Numbered from the stretch's first letter, positions 33,876 to 43,294 are shown. The stretch is 64,000 nt of DNA from Oleidesulfovibrio alaskensis DSM 16109 (GCF_000482745.1 NZ_KI519494.1:62001-126000); one strand, 5' to 3'. Made by a program: numbers and translations. The notes: a model not told the origin generated them from the letters alone.

Positions 33876-34059
33876 GGCGGATTCTCCTGTTGTGTCCATG
33901 ATGCGGCAGTGCTTGCCGTGCTTCGTTGGTAGTTCCGCATGTGGCCGGTGTCAATCTGCGGTCATGTGCAGCCGATTGGTTTTGTGAAGTACTTGTGGTA
34001 TCTGTGTCGTATTCGGGTGTGAACACTGCAATTTACAGGAGTTTGCTACGAGGAGCGTT

Positions 34060-35040
34060 ATGGAGAAAGTAACTTCGTGTTTTATCAGGAAGATATCACG
34101 CGAGCTGGCGCGGGAACTGCGCCTTGTGGGCAGTTATGCAGACCAGAAGGGGCTGACGGTGGCGGAGGCGCATGCGCTTATCGAGCTGGGTGAGCATGGA
34201 ACGTTGTCTGTGCAGCAGGTGGCGCAGTTGCTGCTGATTGATGCGGCCGATGCCAGCCGGGCGGTACAGTCACTTATTTTGCAGAAGCTTGCCGTGCTGG
34301 TGCCCGAAGGCCCGCCGGACAGGGCAAAGGGAGTGGCATTGACCGAAGCCGGACACCGGAGGCTGGCAGAAGTGCACGGCGAGATGGACAGTCTGGTGCG
34401 TGCAGGGCTGGACCAGCTGACCCCCGGAGAACAGAAAGCAGTGGCTGACGGCCTGATGACCTATGCCAGAGGGTTACGGTACAGCAGGCTGCAGGAAGGA
34501 TTTGTCATCAGACCCGTCCGGCCTGCCGACAATGCTGCGGTGGCAGAGATTATCCGCAGCGTTTCACAAGAGCACGGTCTGACGGCCGAAGCCGGTTATG
34601 CCGTGGGGGATGCTGCGGTGGACGCCGTAAGTCAGGCGTATGCCGCGGACGGAGCCTGTTACTGGGTGGTGGAACATCAGGGGCGGGTGCTGGGCGGTGG
34701 CGGCGTGGCGCCGCTTGCCGGTTGTGACGGCAGCATCTGCGAGCTGCAGAAGATGTATCTGCTGGCGGAATGCAGAGGACGCGGGCTGGGCAGGCGGCTG
34801 GTGCTCACAGCGCTGGAATTTGCCCGCAGCCACGGATACAGGGCCTGTTATCTGGAGACCACCGGGATATTGCAGCAGGCCGCACGGCTGTACGAATCGC
34901 TGGGGTTCGAGCGTTGCACAGCGCAGGGCGATACGGGACACAGTGTCTGTGAGCTGCGGTATATCATGCATTTTACCACGCAGGCATCATCAGCCCGCGG
35001 GGAACACCCCCCGCAGCCCTGCTGCGGCTGCGGCGCCTGA
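34060..35040 (+). CDS. MarR-type regulator fused to GNAT acetyltransferase
   Basis: 326 residues. The N-terminal 1-145 is a MarR winged helix (LTVAEAHALIELGEHGTLSV, DAADASRAVQSLI). The C-terminal 150-305 is a GNAT domain starting FVIRPVRPADNAAVAEII, with the acetyl-CoA loop CRGRGLGRRLVLTALEFA and the late CYLETTGILQQAARLYESLGFE. Such fusions are known in several bacteria; DNA target and substrate are unknown. ATG 34060 follows AGGAG by 5 bases. The C-terminal tail has a CCGCGA cluster that could bind metal. Confidence 0.88.
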   Translation: MEKVTSCFIRKISRELARELRLVGSYADQKGLTVAEAHALIELGEHGTLSVQQVAQLLLIDAADASRAVQSLILQKLAVLVPEGPPDRAKGVALTEAGHRRLAEVHGEMDSLVRAGLDQLTPGEQKAVADGLMTYARGLRYSRLQEGFVIRPVRPADNAAVAEIIRSVSQEHGLTAEAGYAVGDAAVDAVSQAYAADGACYWVVEHQGRVLGGGGVAPLAGCDGSICELQKMYLLAECRGRGLGRRLVLTALEFARSHGYRACYLETTGILQQAARLYESLGFERCTAQGDTGHSVCELRYIMHFTTQASSARGEHPPQPCCGCGA

Positions 35041-35070
35041 GTAGCCGCGTATACGGATGAATTCCGGCCG

Positions 35071-35097
35071 CCCGCGCATCATGCGCGGGTGGTTTTT
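35071..35097 (+). terminator. intrinsic terminator of the MarR-GNAT gene
   Basis: CCCGCGC/GCGCGGG stem (with AT/AT extension) followed by GGTTTTTGTC; it lies between convergent genes. Confidence 0.75.
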
Positions 35098-35106
35098 GTC
35101 ATTTTT

Positions 35107-36648
35107 TCAGCGCCGCCACTGACGCCCTGCGGCACTGATCATCCGCTGCGCGGCTTCCGGCCCCCATGTGCCGGCTGTGTACTGATGCAGCGGCGAAGTC
35201 TGCGGGTTGTCGCACCATGTATCCAGCACCGGGGTTATCAGCCGCCACGAAGCTTCCACACCTTCGCGGCTCCAGAACAGGGTCCTGTCGCCCAGCATGC
35301 AGTCCAGCAGAAGCCGCTCGTAGGCGTCCGGAGGGTTGATGCCGAATATTTCTCTGTACTTGAATGCCAGAGCCATGGTTGCCATGCATGATTTCGGGCC
35401 GGGCTGCTTGGCCTGAATATGCAGGTCGATGCCTTCTTCCGGCTGGATTTTGAGTACCAGTACATTGGCCGGCATTTCGGATTTTGAGTGCATGCCGAAC
35501 ATGGAGTGGGGCACCCGCCGGAAGGTGACGGCAATTTCGCTGACCTTGCGGGGCATGCGTTTGCCGCTGCGCAGAAAAAAAGGAACGCCCTGCCAGCGCC
35601 AGTTGTCGATGAAAAGCCGCGCGGCCACATAGGTTTCCGTGGTGCTGCCTTCGGCCACACGGGGTTCGTGGCGGTAACCTGCCAGCGATGCGCCTTCGGC
35701 GGTAACTCCCTGTGTATACTGGCCGCGCACGACCCAGTGGCGCATGTCGTCCGCTGTCCACGGCCGGATGGAGTGCAGCAGTTTGACCCGCTCGTCGCGT
35801 ACCCGTTCCGGGTCGAAACTTGTGGGCGGTTCCATGGCCACCAGCGCCAGCATCTGCATCATATGGTTCTGGAACATGTCACGCAGACAGCCGGCACTGT
35901 CGTAGTATGCCCCCCTGTGTTCTATGCCCAGCGATTCGGCCACGGTTATCTGTACATGGTCCACATAGCCCCTGTTCCACAGCGGTTCGAAAATGGCATT
36001 GGCAAAGCGGAACATCAGTATGGACTGCACTGTTTCCTTGCCCAGATAGTGGTCCATGCGGAAAATCTGTTCCTGCCGCAGCACGGAGCACAGCCTGCTG
36101 TCAAGTTCCAGCGCCGAGGCAAGATCGTGACCGAAGGGTTTTTCAAAAACAACTCTGCGCCACGGGCTGCCGTTTTCACCTTCCGCCGTAAGACCGGCGC
36201 CGTGCAGATGACGCACCACTCCGGCGTGCAGGTGCGGCGGCAGAGCCAGATAAAACAGCAGGTTTTCCGCGGCGTGGTAGTCCATGACGCATTCCGAAGA
36301 ACACAGCGCAAGGTTGGTATAGGCCGCGGGGTCGTCGTAGTCGCCGTAGGTGTAACGGCACAGCGCCAGAAAATCGTCCAGCTGGCCGGCGCCCTGCGGG
36401 TGCGCGGCAAGGATGGATTCGCGTACTTTGCCGCGGAAGTCGTCATCCGTCATGGGGGTGCGGGCAAAACCCAGCATGAAAAAGCGTTCGGGCAGCAGCC
36501 CGCGGCGGAACAGCCCGAACAGCGCCGGCAGCAGTTTGCGCGCCACAAGATCGCCGGATGCGCCGAATATGACCATACCGCACGGTTCCGGCGGTGTTTC
36601 CTCACACATGGCTCTGCCTATGGTCACGCGGGTGTCTGCGGGACTCAT
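35107..36648 (-). CDS. zwf: glucose-6-phosphate 1-dehydrogenase
   Basis: First step of the oxidative pentose phosphate pathway. 513 residues; NADP fold FGASGDLVARKLLPALF near 29, substrate motif FRMDHYLGKETVQSI near 196 (catalytic His region RMDHYLGKE), and RNxxFEPLWNR-type block IFEPLWNRGYVDHVQI. ATG 36648 overlaps the gnd stop (ATGA), so gnd and zwf are coupled. It supplies NADPH. Confidence 0.96.
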   Translation of the reverse strand: MSPADTRVTIGRAMCEETPPEPCGMVIFGASGDLVARKLLPALFGLFRRGLLPERFFMLGFARTPMTDDDFRGKVRESILAAHPQGAGQLDDFLALCRYTYGDYDDPAAYTNLALCSSECVMDYHAAENLLFYLALPPHLHAGVVRHLHGAGLTAEGENGSPWRRVVFEKPFGHDLASALELDSRLCSVLRQEQIFRMDHYLGKETVQSILMFRFANAIFEPLWNRGYVDHVQITVAESLGIEHRGAYYDSAGCLRDMFQNHMMQMLALVAMEPPTSFDPERVRDERVKLLHSIRPWTADDMRHWVVRGQYTQGVTAEGASLAGYRHEPRVAEGSTTETYVAARLFIDNWRWQGVPFFLRSGKRMPRKVSEIAVTFRRVPHSMFGMHSKSEMPANVLVLKIQPEEGIDLHIQAKQPGPKSCMATMALAFKYREIFGINPPDAYERLLLDCMLGDRTLFWSREGVEASWRLITPVLDTWCDNPQTSPLHQYTAGTWGPEAAQRMISAAGRQWRR

Positions 36649-37562
36649 GAGGCATCCCCTTCGTCAGTGTTTTTTACCGCATGCCCGCCGAATTCGTTGC
36701 GCAGGGCGGCCAGCACCTTGTTGGAAAACAGATCGTCCTGCCGTGATTCGAACCGCCGGAACAGCGCCTGTGCCAGTACCGGAACCGGCACCGCATGGTC
36801 CACGGCATCGGTTACTGTCCAGCGTCCCTCGCCGGAATCGTCCACATATCCTTTCAGCGATGCAAGGCCGGGGTCTTTTTTCAGCGCTGCATCCAGCAGT
36901 TCCAGCAGCCACGAGCGTACCACGCTGCCCCTGTTCCACAGGGCGGCGATACCCTGCAGGTCCAGCCCGCTGAACGGGCCGTTGCGCAGCAGGTCAAACC
37001 CTTCGCCGTATGACTCCATCATGGCGTATTCAATGCCGTTATGGACCATTTTGACAAAGTGTCCGGCTCCGGCCGGGCCGCAATGCATCCAGCCCTGCGG
37101 CGGGGCCAGCGTATCCAGTACCGGCGCCAGATGCCGGATATCAGCCGCTTCACCCCCCAGCATGGTGCAGTATCCGTTTTCCAGTCCCCATATGCCGCCG
37201 GAAACTCCGGCGTCCACATACCGTATGCCGTGTGCGGCCAGCCTGTCGGCACGGGGCCGGTCGTCCTTCCAGTAGGCATTGGCACCGTCCACCACCACAT
37301 CGCCGGGCTGCAGAAACGGCAGTACTTCGTCCATGCACTGTTGCGTGGCCTCTCCGGCGGGCAGCATGAACCACAGCGTACGCGGCGGGGCAAGACTGGC
37401 GGCCAGTGCCTGCAGGCTGGTGAATCCGGCGGCTCCTTCGGCCTCCATTACCTGTGTTTTGGCAGGGCTGCGGTTCCATACGGCAACCTCGTGTCCTCCG
37501 CGCAGCAGGCGCCGGGCCATGTTCATGCCCATTCTGCCCAGTCCTATGATGGCTATCTGCAT
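36645..37562 (-). CDS. gnd: 6-phosphogluconate dehydrogenase, short (Gnd/YqeC) type
   Basis: Decarboxylates 6-phosphogluconate to ribulose-5-phosphate. 305 residues, the short form rather than the 470-residue enteric enzyme. NAD(P) fold IAIIGLGRMGMNMARRLLRGG at the start (split here from the following HEVAVWNRSP), then DGANAYWKDD, DAGVSGGIWGLENG and the catalytic GHFVKMVHNGIEYAMMESYG. The lactonase between the two dehydrogenases is not encoded nearby. ATG 37562; divergent from the metallophosphoesterase. Confidence 0.93.
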   Translation of the reverse strand: MQIAIIGLGRMGMNMARRLLRGGHEVAVWNRSPAKTQVMEAEGAAGFTSLQALAASLAPPRTLWFMLPAGEATQQCMDEVLPFLQPGDVVVDGANAYWKDDRPRADRLAAHGIRYVDAGVSGGIWGLENGYCTMLGGEAADIRHLAPVLDTLAPPQGWMHCGPAGAGHFVKMVHNGIEYAMMESYGEGFDLLRNGPFSGLDLQGIAALWNRGSVVRSWLLELLDAALKKDPGLASLKGYVDDSGEGRWTVTDAVDHAVPVPVLAQALFRRFESRQDDLFSNKVLAALRNEFGGHAVKNTDEGDAS

Positions 37563-37709
37563 GTATATGCTCCGTTGGTGTTGTACCCGCGGCGTATTGC
37601 TGCCGCCGCGGGGCCGCACGGGTGCGGTTTGCCCCCAGCATAGCGTATCGGCGCGGCCGCGGCAACGGCGCACGTCATTTGCCGCTTTCATGACGGTGCG
37701 AAGCTTGGT

Positions 37710-38447
37710 ATGCATGAGGCTATGCCCGTAGCCATTCTGTCAGACATACACGGCAATCTGCCGGCTTTTGAGGCGGTACTGGAAGACATGGACGCCTGCG
37801 GCGTGCACGAGATCATTTCTCTGGGCGATAATGTGGGCTATGGCCCGCAGCCTGACGAGGTGGTCAGACTGTGCATGCGGCGCGGTGTCATTTCCGTGGC
37901 CGGAAACCATGAAGCCGGCGTGCTGCTGGAGCGCGAACGCAGGCGGTTTAATTTTCAGTCGCACGAGGCGCTTATGCGCACCATTGCACTGCTGTCGGAT
38001 TGTGCCGTGGAGTGGATAGCATCGCTGCCGCGCGGGCTCAGCCGGCACGGCTGCCGCTTTGTGCATGGCATGCCTCCTGACTCCGTGCACAAGTATCTTT
38101 TTGCGGTGAGCGGCGGAGAACTGAAAGGAGCTTTTCAGGCGTTTTTGGGTCCGTTGTGTTTTGTGGGACATACGCATGATCTGGAACTGGTGTGCCTGCG
38201 CGGCGGCGTGCTGGAGAGACGGCCGCTGGAGCAGGGGCCGTGCCTGTTTGAGCCGGACTGCCGCTACATAGTCAATGTGGGCAGCGCGGGCCAGCCGCGT
38301 GACGGCGACAACAGAGCCAAGTATGCGCTGTGGTGGCCGGACGACGGGCGTCTGGAGATGCGTTTTGTTTCCTATGATATCGAGCGGGCCGTGGCGCTGT
38401 TTGCGGAGCGGGGCATGCCCCTGCGCTATGCGCAGCGGTTGCGCTGA
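37710..38447 (+). CDS. calcineurin-like metallophosphoesterase
   Basis: YfcE/DevT-like phosphoesterase, 245 residues. Metal-binding motifs are AILSDIHGNLPAFEAVLEDM near 8, ISLGDNVGYGPQPDEV near 36, VAGNHEAG near 64 and VGHTHDLEL near 150, then NVGSAGQPRDGDNRAKYAL. The start could be ATG 37710 or ATG 37722 (MPVAILSD); neither has a strong site. Substrate unknown; such enzymes often cleave phosphodiesters or phosphoprotein. It precedes a Ser/Thr kinase, which leaves open a phosphatase partner role. Confidence 0.85.
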   Translation: MHEAMPVAILSDIHGNLPAFEAVLEDMDACGVHEIISLGDNVGYGPQPDEVVRLCMRRGVISVAGNHEAGVLLERERRRFNFQSHEALMRTIALLSDCAVEWIASLPRGLSRHGCRFVHGMPPDSVHKYLFAVSGGELKGAFQAFLGPLCFVGHTHDLELVCLRGGVLERRPLEQGPCLFEPDCRYIVNVGSAGQPRDGDNRAKYALWWPDDGRLEMRFVSYDIERAVALFAERGMPLRYAQRLR

Positions 38448-38554
38448 AGCACGGATGTACAGATGGGCAATATATGTTATGTGATATGTCAAGTGTCGGG
38501 TGCGCCGTGCAGGACATGGTGTCCGGCGGCGCACAGGCGGGGAGTGGCTGCTGA

Positions 38555-39946
38555 ATGTTCATAGGCAGATACAGGGTTTGCGGGCTGCTGGGACGCGGAG
38601 GCATGGGAGCGGTGTACAAGGTGCTTCAGCCTGTCACCGGCCGTATGGCGGCGCTCAAGCTGCTGCGTCCTTCGGATGTGCTGGAAGAACTTGTGGGCAC
38701 AGAAGAGCTTGCCCGGCGGTTTTATGAAGAGGCCCGCATCATGGGGCAGCTTGAACATCCCCATGTGGCCGCGGTGCTGGATGCGGACCACGACGCCCGC
38801 AACAGACCGTTTTTTCTGATGGAGTATTATTGCCTCAATTTGGGTATGCTTATCGGCGAAAGCTACAGGGTTGAGGCTCCCACACGGCGGCTGCCGCTGG
38901 ACAGGGCGGTGCGTTATGCCCGCCAGACCCTCGAAGCGCTGCGGCGCATGCATTATGCGGGCATCGTGCATCGCGATGTGAAGCCTTATAATATTATGAT
39001 AACTGCCGATGATGATGTGAAGCTCATTGATTTCGGCCTGTCGCGGCTGCGCGGCGAGACCGGTCACGGCACCGCGGGACGTCTGCACAAGGGCGTAAAG
39101 GTGGGGTCGCCCTATTATGCGCCGCCGGAACAGGAAAACGATCCGGAATCTGCTGATGCGCGGGCGGATATCTATCCTGTGGGTGTTATGCTGTACCGTA
39201 TGCTTACCGGTGTGCTGCCCACCGGTGAAGAGGTCATGGCTGAAGGGGGCATTCCTCCTGCCAGCCAGTTCAGCGACGATCTGGATGCGGAGTGGGACGT
39301 TTTTTTTGAACGGGCCATGGCCCCTGACCCCGGTGCACGTTTTGCCTGCGCCGCAGCCATGCTGGACAGGCTGAATGTGCTGGAGCGCCGCTGGCGGGCG
39401 CGGGTGACCAATACCTGTACGCTGGCCGGTGCTTCGCCGCTGCGCAGGCAGTGCCCGCCCGTGCACACCGACGTGCGCACCGTGCCACTGAAAGCAGGCA
39501 CGCGCGAAGCGCGCGGGGTATTCGGGCTGGATGACCTGTGGCGTCCGTTGTGCCCCGCGGGTGAAACTTTTGAAGATCAGGGCGATATGACCGTGCTGGA
39601 CAGCGCAACTGATCTGATGTGGCAGCAGTCCGGCAGCGACTATCCTTTGACATGGGACGAGGCTGCCGAGTATGTGCACTCGTTGAACGCGATGCGGTTT
39701 GCCGGATACGGCGACTGGCGCCTGCCCACTGTGGCCGAGCTGGTCACCCAGCTGGCCGAACCGCCCATGCTGGGCGATTACTGCGTGCCCCCTGTTTTTG
39801 ACACCCGCTGTGATGTGCTGTGGAGCGCCGACACCAAGTCGCATGTGGCGGCATGGTTTGTCTCGGCATCCATGGGGTTTGTGGGCTGGCAGGATTTCAC
39901 CTGCCGGTTTTCCGTCCGTGCGGTGCGGACGCATTCAGGAGAATAA
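38555..39946 (+). CDS. Hanks-type Ser/Thr kinase fused to DUF1566 (Lcl-like) domain
   Basis: 463 residues. The kinase domain (about 1-275) is complete: GRGGMGAVYKV glycine loop near 13, AALKLL with the ATP Lys near 33, catalytic HRDVKPYNIM near 140, LIDFGLS near 160, and an APE-like YAPPEQE. The C-terminal 330-463 is a DUF1566 domain: FEDQGDMTVLDSATDLMWQQ, LTWDEAAEYVHSLNAMRFAG, DWRLPTVAEL. No membrane helix joins them, so both parts are cytoplasmic unless exported otherwise. The GTG-start YkgJ gene follows after 4 bases. Confidence 0.92.
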   Translation: MFIGRYRVCGLLGRGGMGAVYKVLQPVTGRMAALKLLRPSDVLEELVGTEELARRFYEEARIMGQLEHPHVAAVLDADHDARNRPFFLMEYYCLNLGMLIGESYRVEAPTRRLPLDRAVRYARQTLEALRRMHYAGIVHRDVKPYNIMITADDDVKLIDFGLSRLRGETGHGTAGRLHKGVKVGSPYYAPPEQENDPESADARADIYPVGVMLYRMLTGVLPTGEEVMAEGGIPPASQFSDDLDAEWDVFFERAMAPDPGARFACAAAMLDRLNVLERRWRARVTNTCTLAGASPLRRQCPPVHTDVRTVPLKAGTREARGVFGLDDLWRPLCPAGETFEDQGDMTVLDSATDLMWQQSGSDYPLTWDEAAEYVHSLNAMRFAGYGDWRLPTVAELVTQLAEPPMLGDYCVPPVFDTRCDVLWSADTKSHVAAWFVSASMGFVGWQDFTCRFSVRAVRTHSGE

Positions 39947-39950
39947 CCCT

Positions 39951-40613
39951 GTGACCGAAATTATCTGCGACCGCTGCGGCACCTGCTGCCGCAAGGGCGG
40001 ACCGGCTCTGCACCGGCAGGACATGGACCTTGTCCGCAGCGGTGTCATACGCCCTGCGCACATGGTCACCCTGCGGCGGGGCGAAATGGCCTATGATGAA
40101 GCCCGCGACGAGGTGATTCCCCTGCAGGAAGAGCTGGTCAAGCTGCGCGGGGCGGTGCGCGGCAGCTGGACATGCCTCTTTTTCATGCCCGCGGAAATAG
40201 GCTGCCGCATCTACAACAGCCGCCCTGCGGAGTGCCGCGCTCTGTCCTGCAAGGATACTTCTGCCATTCTGGGAATGTATGACAAAGACAGGCTGACACG
40301 GCGCGATATTCTGGCGGACAATGCGGAACTGCTGTCTCTGGTGGAGGCGCACGAAGCCAGCTGTCCCTATGCGCCGCTTGCCGAGCTGGGGCCCCGGTTG
40401 CGCAGTGATGAGGATGCGGCGCGCAGGCTGCTGGAAGCCGTGCGTCTTGATCTTTCCTTCCGCGAGGTTGTGGCGGAACGCACATCCGTTCCCGCAGAGG
40501 ATATGGATTTTCTTTTCGGCAGGCCCCTTACCGAAACAGTGCACCGCATGTACGGCATCAGAGTGCAGCGGCGGGGCGATGATCTTTTTCTGGCGCCCGC
40601 ACAGGCTGTCTAG
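39951..40613 (+). CDS. YkgJ-type cysteine-cluster protein
   Basis: 220 residues from GTG 39951 (AGGAGA upstream). The N-terminal CDRCGTCCRKGG and the later IGCRIYNSRPAECRALSC form the Cys pattern of UPF0153/YkgJ proteins, thought to bind zinc or an Fe-S cluster. Function unknown. It is directly behind the Ser/Thr kinase and probably co-transcribed, which makes it a candidate partner or substrate (inference). Confidence 0.85.
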   Translation: MTEIICDRCGTCCRKGGPALHRQDMDLVRSGVIRPAHMVTLRRGEMAYDEARDEVIPLQEELVKLRGAVRGSWTCLFFMPAEIGCRIYNSRPAECRALSCKDTSAILGMYDKDRLTRRDILADNAELLSLVEAHEASCPYAPLAELGPRLRSDEDAARRLLEAVRLDLSFREVVAERTSVPAEDMDFLFGRPLTETVHRMYGIRVQRRGDDLFLAPAQAV

Positions 40614-40754
40614 GTTGCGCGGGCACCATGTCCGGTGCAGGGCGGGACAGGCGCCCGCGGCGTAAAACGCCGCACTGCAGGCGGCATGGTGATGAACAGC
40701 GGCGGACAGGGGATGACCGGCCCGCCGCACTCACGGTTTTTTTCAGGAGAATAT

Positions 40755-41744
40755 ATGTACATAGTCACAGGTGGTGCAGGATTTATCGGCAGCGCCATGG
40801 TCTGGAAGCTCAACACCATGGGCATAGACAATATTCTGGTGGTGGATAATCTGGCCAGTACGGAAAAATGGAAGAATCTCGTAAATCTGCGGTATGTCGA
40901 TTACATGCACCGCGATGCATTTCTCGATCTGCTGCTGGATGACTGCCTGCCGTGGAACGTGAAGGGCATTGTGCATATGGGCGCCTGCTCTTCCACCACG
41001 GAACGCGACGCTGATTTTCTGATGGAGAACAACTACCGCTATACCAAAGCCCTGTGTGATTTTGCCCTGCAGCATGGCGCGCGTTTTATCAATGCCAGCT
41101 CGGCAGCCACCTACGGCGACGGCTCATGCGGGTTTGATGATTCCGTGGAAACCATGCACCGCATCAAGCCGCTGAACATGTACGGCTATTCCAAACAGCT
41201 GTTTGACCTGCGCGCCCATGCCGAAGGCAAGCTGGACAGCATAGCCAGCCTGAAGTTTTTCAATGTTTACGGTCCCAACGAATACCATAAGGATGATATG
41301 CGTTCGGTGGTGTGCAAGGCTTTTTCACAGATAGGTTCTGAAGGGCTCATGCGTCTTTTCCGCTCGTATCACCCCGATTATCCCGACGGCGGGCAGAAGC
41401 GTGATTTTGTATACGTGAAAGACTGCGTGGACGTGATGTGGTGGCTGCTGGAAAATCCTTCCGCCAACGGGCTGTTCAATATCGGCACCGGCAACGCCCG
41501 TACGTGGAACGATCTGGCGCGGGCGGTGTTCAGCGCCATGAACGTGCCCGAACGCATCGAATACATCGATATGCCCGAGCAGCTGCGCGGCAAATACCAG
41601 TATTACACGCAGGCTCCCGTGCAGCGGCTGGCTGATGCCGGTTGTCCGGTGACGTTCCGTTCGCTGGAAGACGGTGTTAAGGATTATGTGCAGAATTATC
41701 TTGCAGCGGAAGATCCGTATCTCGACCCCCGTGCAGGGGTATAG
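40755..41744 (+). CDS. hldD: ADP-L-glycero-D-manno-heptose 6-epimerase
   Basis: Makes the heptose donor for the LPS inner core. 329 residues; SDR fold YIVTGGAGFIGSAMVWKLN at the start, MGACSSTTERDADFLM near 80, catalytic Tyr and Lys in MYGYSKQLFD near 140, and FFNVYGPNEYHKDDMRSVV near 170. ATG 40755 follows AGGAGA. Its presence indicates a Gram-negative outer membrane. Confidence 0.94.
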   Translation: MYIVTGGAGFIGSAMVWKLNTMGIDNILVVDNLASTEKWKNLVNLRYVDYMHRDAFLDLLLDDCLPWNVKGIVHMGACSSTTERDADFLMENNYRYTKALCDFALQHGARFINASSAATYGDGSCGFDDSVETMHRIKPLNMYGYSKQLFDLRAHAEGKLDSIASLKFFNVYGPNEYHKDDMRSVVCKAFSQIGSEGLMRLFRSYHPDYPDGGQKRDFVYVKDCVDVMWWLLENPSANGLFNIGTGNARTWNDLARAVFSAMNVPERIEYIDMPEQLRGKYQYYTQAPVQRLADAGCPVTFRSLEDGVKDYVQNYLAAEDPYLDPRAGV

Positions 41745-41775
41745 GCGCATACCGGAAAGGGTGCGTAAAGCTCAG

Positions 41776-41808
41776 AACGCCGCGGGCAGGTCCTGCGGCG
41801 TTTTTTTT
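41776..41808 (+). terminator. intrinsic terminator of hldD
   Basis: AACGCCGC/GCGGCGTT stem with an inner GG/CC pair and a T8 tract. Confidence 0.9.
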
Positions 41809-41824
41809 ATGCGGCGGCAGCACG

Positions 41825-43294
41825 TCAGGAAGCACCGGCACCCGTGCCGGGTACGCGGCTGTCGTGTCCGGCGGGCAGCGAAAGAGTAAGCGTATGCACG
41901 TTGTGGCTGCGGGTGACGGACAGCAGCCCGCCGATGGTTTTTACCAGCCGGTAACTTACCGCAAGGTTTCTTTGCGGTCCGGAAACGTCAAAGGGCAGCA
42001 GCAGCTGTTCGGGGTCGGCCATGGGCGTGCCCTGCACCGGTGCCATGAGCGTCACTTCCTGTGTTCCGGCACTTTGTGAGGTGATCAGCCGCAGCGTTTC
42101 GCCTTCAGGCATGGCATCCAGCAGGTTGGTCACCAGATTCATGAGCACCTGCAGCAGAATGTCTGGATCGGACTGTATTTCCGGCATGCCGGCTTCCAGA
42201 TTGCTGGAAACGGCCGCCCGGCGTCTGGCTATCTGAGGTTCCAGCCTGTCCAGCGCAAAATTGACGGATGTGTTGACATTGGTGGGTTCCGGCGAGACGT
42301 CCACAGGGCTGGTGTACTCCTTTAGCCTGTCCAGCATGGTTTCCATGCGTTTTGCTTCTTCCAGAATGATGCCGGCCTCCATGATGTCGGGCATGCGCGC
42401 ATGCAGTCTGCGTGCAAAACCGCCCAGCGCAAACAGCGGGTTGCGGAATTCATGGGCCACTTCATCGGCCATGGCTCCCAGCGTGTTCAGTTTTTCGCGC
42501 TGCACAAGCACCTTATCCAGAAAATCGCGGTCGGTGATATCAAGCAGAACGCCTTCGATTCTGCCCGCGCGCGCAGCGTCCGGAGCAGATACGGATGTGG
42601 AGCGCGCCTGCAGGCGGATAAGGTAGCCGTGGCGGTGGCGGAATGAAAATTCGCAGAAAATGTCGTTCCCGCGCTGCAGCGCGGCTTCCAGTGCCTGTTG
42701 CAGTGCGGGCCTGTCCGGCGGGTGCACGTTATCCATGAACCAGTTTTCCGTCCCCAGCGCTTCTGCCACGGGCCAGCCCAGCACTCTGGGGCATGCGGCA
42801 TTGAGCCATGTGACCTGCATGCTGCCGTCCATGGAAAACACCGTCACGGGCAGATGCTGGATGAACTGGAAATAGCGGGTCTCTGCGGCGTCCAGCCGTT
42901 CGCGCAGTGATTTGCGTTCCAGACAGTTCCGCACGGTTTTTTCCAGCAGTTCCATATTGGGCACGGGTTTGGTGATGAAATCCCATGCGCCGTTCTTGAA
43001 GGCGCTGATGGCGGCGTCTATCTCCGCCGTGCCGGAAACGATGATGACCGGCGTGTCGGGCTGTTCCTGCACCATGAGCTTGAGCAGGCTTTCACCGCTC
43101 ATGCCGGGAATGCCGAGATCCAGCAGTACAAGGTCTGGTGTGTGCCTGCGGAAAACGTCCAGACCTTTGCTGCCGTCTTCGGCCTGCAGCACGGTCAGGC
43201 CGGAATCCTCCAGCCAGGCTGCTATGGTTTCGCGGATGACAGGGTCATCTTCCACCGTAAGTACCGTGGCGTGTTGTGCCGGTGCGGTTTGCAT
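41825..43294 (-). CDS. receiver-PAS-histidine-kinase-like protein with degenerate ATP site
   Basis: 489 residues from ATG 43294. Receiver domain 10-125 with acidic pair VEDD, phospho-acceptor in LVLLDLGIPGMSG, and ITKPVP Lys. A PAS domain follows (140-260, FQFIQHLPVTVFSMDGSMQV). The HisKA dimerisation block MADEVAHEFRNPLFALGGFA keeps the His. In the ATPase part the N box is present (LMNLVTNLLDAMPEG), but the G1 motif DxGxG reads VQGTP and the G2 loop reads SGPQRNLAVS instead of GTGLGLA. ATP binding is therefore doubtful; it may work as a phosphatase or a scaffold. Confidence 0.85.
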   Translation of the reverse strand: MQTAPAQHATVLTVEDDPVIRETIAAWLEDSGLTVLQAEDGSKGLDVFRRHTPDLVLLDLGIPGMSGESLLKLMVQEQPDTPVIIVSGTAEIDAAISAFKNGAWDFITKPVPNMELLEKTVRNCLERKSLRERLDAAETRYFQFIQHLPVTVFSMDGSMQVTWLNAACPRVLGWPVAEALGTENWFMDNVHPPDRPALQQALEAALQRGNDIFCEFSFRHRHGYLIRLQARSTSVSAPDAARAGRIEGVLLDITDRDFLDKVLVQREKLNTLGAMADEVAHEFRNPLFALGGFARRLHARMPDIMEAGIILEEAKRMETMLDRLKEYTSPVDVSPEPTNVNTSVNFALDRLEPQIARRRAAVSSNLEAGMPEIQSDPDILLQVLMNLVTNLLDAMPEGETLRLITSQSAGTQEVTLMAPVQGTPMADPEQLLLPFDVSGPQRNLAVSYRLVKTIGGLLSVTRSHNVHTLTLSLPAGHDSRVPGTGAGAS

